Assembly (NCBI GenBank): GCA_008501785.1
Contig: QQUD01000670.1
Coordinates: 1 to 5,034, forward strand
Direction of reading: 5' to 3'
Source: Chloroflexota bacterium
Lineage (GTDB): Bacteria > Chloroflexota > Anaerolineae > Promineifilales > Promineifilaceae
DNA length: 5,034 nt
Both the position numbers and the translations under genes were made by a program. The notes below the pieces were generated by a model. It did no database searches, was not told the origin of the DNA, and saw nothing but the letters and a program-made list of their open reading frames with translations. Of the stretch, positions 4,104-5,034 are shown in pieces (positions within the stretch are counted from its first letter, which is position 1; each line of letters opens with the position of its first letter).

Positions 4104-4586
4104 ATGGCAAATACGACATGGACGAATAGTGGTGCTGAAGCACTTGTCGAACCAAAAAGCAACCGATTGAAATTTGTAATTGGTGGCGTTGTGTTGCTGG
4201 CCGCAATTGTTTATTTGGTGATCAACGCGATGAGTGGCAATACGCAGCTCTACAAAACTGTTGATGAATTTTATGCTGAGCAAAGCCGTCTGGTTGGCCG
4301 TGATTTGCGGGTAGCTGGTTTTGTGCTGGGTGATACGGTTGAGTTTACACAGATTGATAACACAACTTCTCGGCTTGAGTTTGACATTGTGGATGATGTC
4401 AACAATCCAGGCCAACGGCTGCATATTGTGGCCATGAATGAGCCGAAACCTGACTTGTTGCAAGACCACGCGCAAGCATTGGTTGAAGGCAGCGCTGATC
4501 AAGACGGCGTCTTTATGGCAAATGAGGGTGGGCTGATGCTGAAATGCCCCACCCGGTATGAAGAGTTAGAAGCGACAGAACAGTAA
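4104..4586 (+). CDS. ccmE: Cytochrome c maturation haem chaperone CcmE, Cys-type (CxxxY)
   Basis: CcmE is a membrane-anchored periplasmic OB-fold protein that takes haem from CcmC as a covalent adduct and hands it to CcmF for attachment to apocytochrome c. The 160-residue protein has a cytoplasmic tail (1-21), one membrane helix (about 22-42, LKFVIGGVVLLAAIVYLVINA) and a beta-rich domain from Tyr50. In it LVGRDLRVAGFVLGDTVEF (63-81) and LEFDIVDD (91-98) match the family. In the usual form the haem-binding residue is His in HxxxY (His130-Tyr134 in E. coli). Here the site reads CPTRY, with Cys148 and Tyr152, the CxxxY variant described in archaea and sulfate-reducing bacteria. The ATG at 4104 is preceded by AGGAG (4092-4096) at 7 nt. 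ccmF follows after 46 nt, with a terminator-like hairpin between them. Confidence 0.92.
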   Translation: MANTTWTNSGAEALVEPKSNRLKFVIGGVVLLAAIVYLVINAMSGNTQLYKTVDEFYAEQSRLVGRDLRVAGFVLGDTVEFTQIDNTTSRLEFDIVDDVNNPGQRLHIVAMNEPKPDLLQDHAQALVEGSADQDGVFMANEGGLMLKCPTRYEELEATEQ

Positions 4587-4620
4587 AAAATAGCTTATTT
4601 AAGCTATTTTTTATTATTTT
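4585..4620 (+). terminator. Terminator-like hairpin between ccmE and ccmF
   Basis: AAAAAATAGCTT (4585-4596) and AAGCTATTTTTT (4601-4612) form a perfect 12-bp stem around ATTT, followed by TATTATTTT. The stem begins within the ccmE TAA stop codon. It has the shape of an intrinsic terminator, but the stem is AT-rich and ccmF, with its own strong ribosome binding site, follows at once. Partial termination that lowers ccmF relative to ccmE is the likely effect. Confidence 0.65.
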
Positions 4621-4626
4621 GAGGAG
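4621..4626 (+). promoter_or_regulatory. Strong ribosome binding site of ccmF
   Basis: GAGGAG lies 6 nt before the ATG at 4633 and just after the T-rich end of the hairpin, which fixes the ccmF start. Confidence 0.8.
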
Positions 4627-4632
4627 AAGTAT

Positions 4633-5034
4633 ATGATTGCAGAGATAGGGTTTATTGCCCTGGTATTGGCGTTGTTAACGGCCGTTTACACCGCCGTTGC
4701 CTCCACATATGGAAACCGTACCAAAAACTATCAATGGGTTGAAAGCGCCCGTAATGCCACCATTATCACACTGCCACTTGTTACCATTGCTTGTGGCCTG
4801 ATTATCACGGCGTTGGTGCGTGACGATTATTCAATAGATTATGTGTGGCAAGTTACAAGCCGCGAAATGCCCACCTATTTGAAAGTAACTGCTTTATGGG
4901 GCGGTCAAGCAGGCTCTTTGATGTTGTGGAACTGGCTGCTCGCTATTTTCACAGCTGCGGCCATGATTCGTAAATGGGGTGACCAAAAAGAACTGATGCC
5001 ATACGTACTCCTCGTTGCCAGGTTCTCCCAAATC
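4633..5034 (+). CDS. ccmF: Cytochrome c haem lyase subunit CcmF, N-terminal part (runs off the window)
   Basis: CcmF is a large polytopic membrane protein of the CcmF/CycK/NrfE family that receives haem from CcmE and ligates it to CxxCH motifs of apocytochromes outside the membrane. Only 134 residues are visible; the frame is open to the window edge, and full proteins usually have about 650 or more. It starts MIAEIGFIALVLALLTAVYTAVAS (first membrane helix, 1-24). A second hydrophobic segment is at about 43-62 (TIITLPLVTIACGLIITALV). The family-typical LKVTALWGGQAGSLMLWNWLL (83-103) matches the WGGQxGSLLLW motif found early in CcmF, before the WWD haem-handling domain expected downstream. The start is set by GAGGAG at 6 nt. 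Codons 16-18 are an AACGGCCGTT palindrome read as Thr-Ala-Val. The order ccmE-ccmF is usual for system I cytochrome maturation. Confidence 0.93.
   Translation, partial: MIAEIGFIALVLALLTAVYTAVASTYGNRTKNYQWVESARNATIITLPLVTIACGLIITALVRDDYSIDYVWQVTSREMPTYLKVTALWGGQAGSLMLWNWLLAIFTAAAMIRKWGDQKELMPYVLLVARFSQI
4677..4686. repeat. AACGGCCGTT palindrome (exact, in ccmF)
   Basis: Exact copy in the first membrane helix of CcmF, read as Leu-Thr-Ala-Val-Tyr on the plus strand. Confidence 0.75.

Noticed and set aside
4077..4502. Minus-strand open frame opposite ccmE
   Set aside because: It is antisense to a clear CcmE, with a Cys/His/Asn-rich composition typical of a shadow frame.

Overview
The window looks like a stretch of a mid-GC bacterial chromosome, most likely a member of the Chloroflexota (Anaerolineae/Caldilineae-type). 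This rests on the gene flavour (a short ~175-residue PyrE, a DUF2007-like protein beside a cytochrome c maturation operon, a ClbS/DfsB-like four-helix protein) and on a strongly iterated palindrome, AACGGCCGTT, scattered through the genes. The lineage is an inference. No mobile element, CRISPR array, rRNA or tRNA is visible.

Left half, minus strand: a DNA alkylation repair protein of the AlkD HEAT-repeat family (697-1392) overlaps the orotate phosphoribosyltransferase gene pyrE (177-704) by 8 nt, so the two are probably translated from one message. The left 176 bp hold no convincing gene, only a hairpin (16-43) and one AACGGCCGTT. Divergent from alkD is a plus-strand frame (1497-1946) whose first ~90 residues look like the membrane-anchored sensor N-terminus of a histidine kinase. 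It then loses family character and runs into the 3' end of the next gene, so it is probably a truncated remnant.

Middle, minus strand: a ClbS/DfsB (DinB-like) four-helix protein (2915-3433) is followed by a YgfZ/CAF17-type folate-dependent Fe-S maturation protein (1887-2843). The 71-bp gap between them contains a 15+15-nt palindrome bracketed by a 10-bp direct repeat.

Right part, plus strand: after a ~317-bp AT-rich intergenic region with two good sigma70-type promoters comes a small DUF2007-like protein (3751-4071), then ccmE (4104-4586) and the start of ccmF (4633 to the window edge). CcmE carries haem in the periplasm and CcmF ligates it to apocytochrome c. This CcmE has CxxxY in place of the usual HxxxY, the variant type of haem chaperone known from archaea and sulfate reducers. 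A strong terminator-like hairpin sits between ccmE and ccmF.

The most unusual signals are the HIP1-like palindrome AACGGCCGTT (six exact and two near copies in 5 kb, with every exact coding copy read as Thr-Ala-Val), the Cys-type CcmE, and the flanked palindrome upstream of ygfZ.
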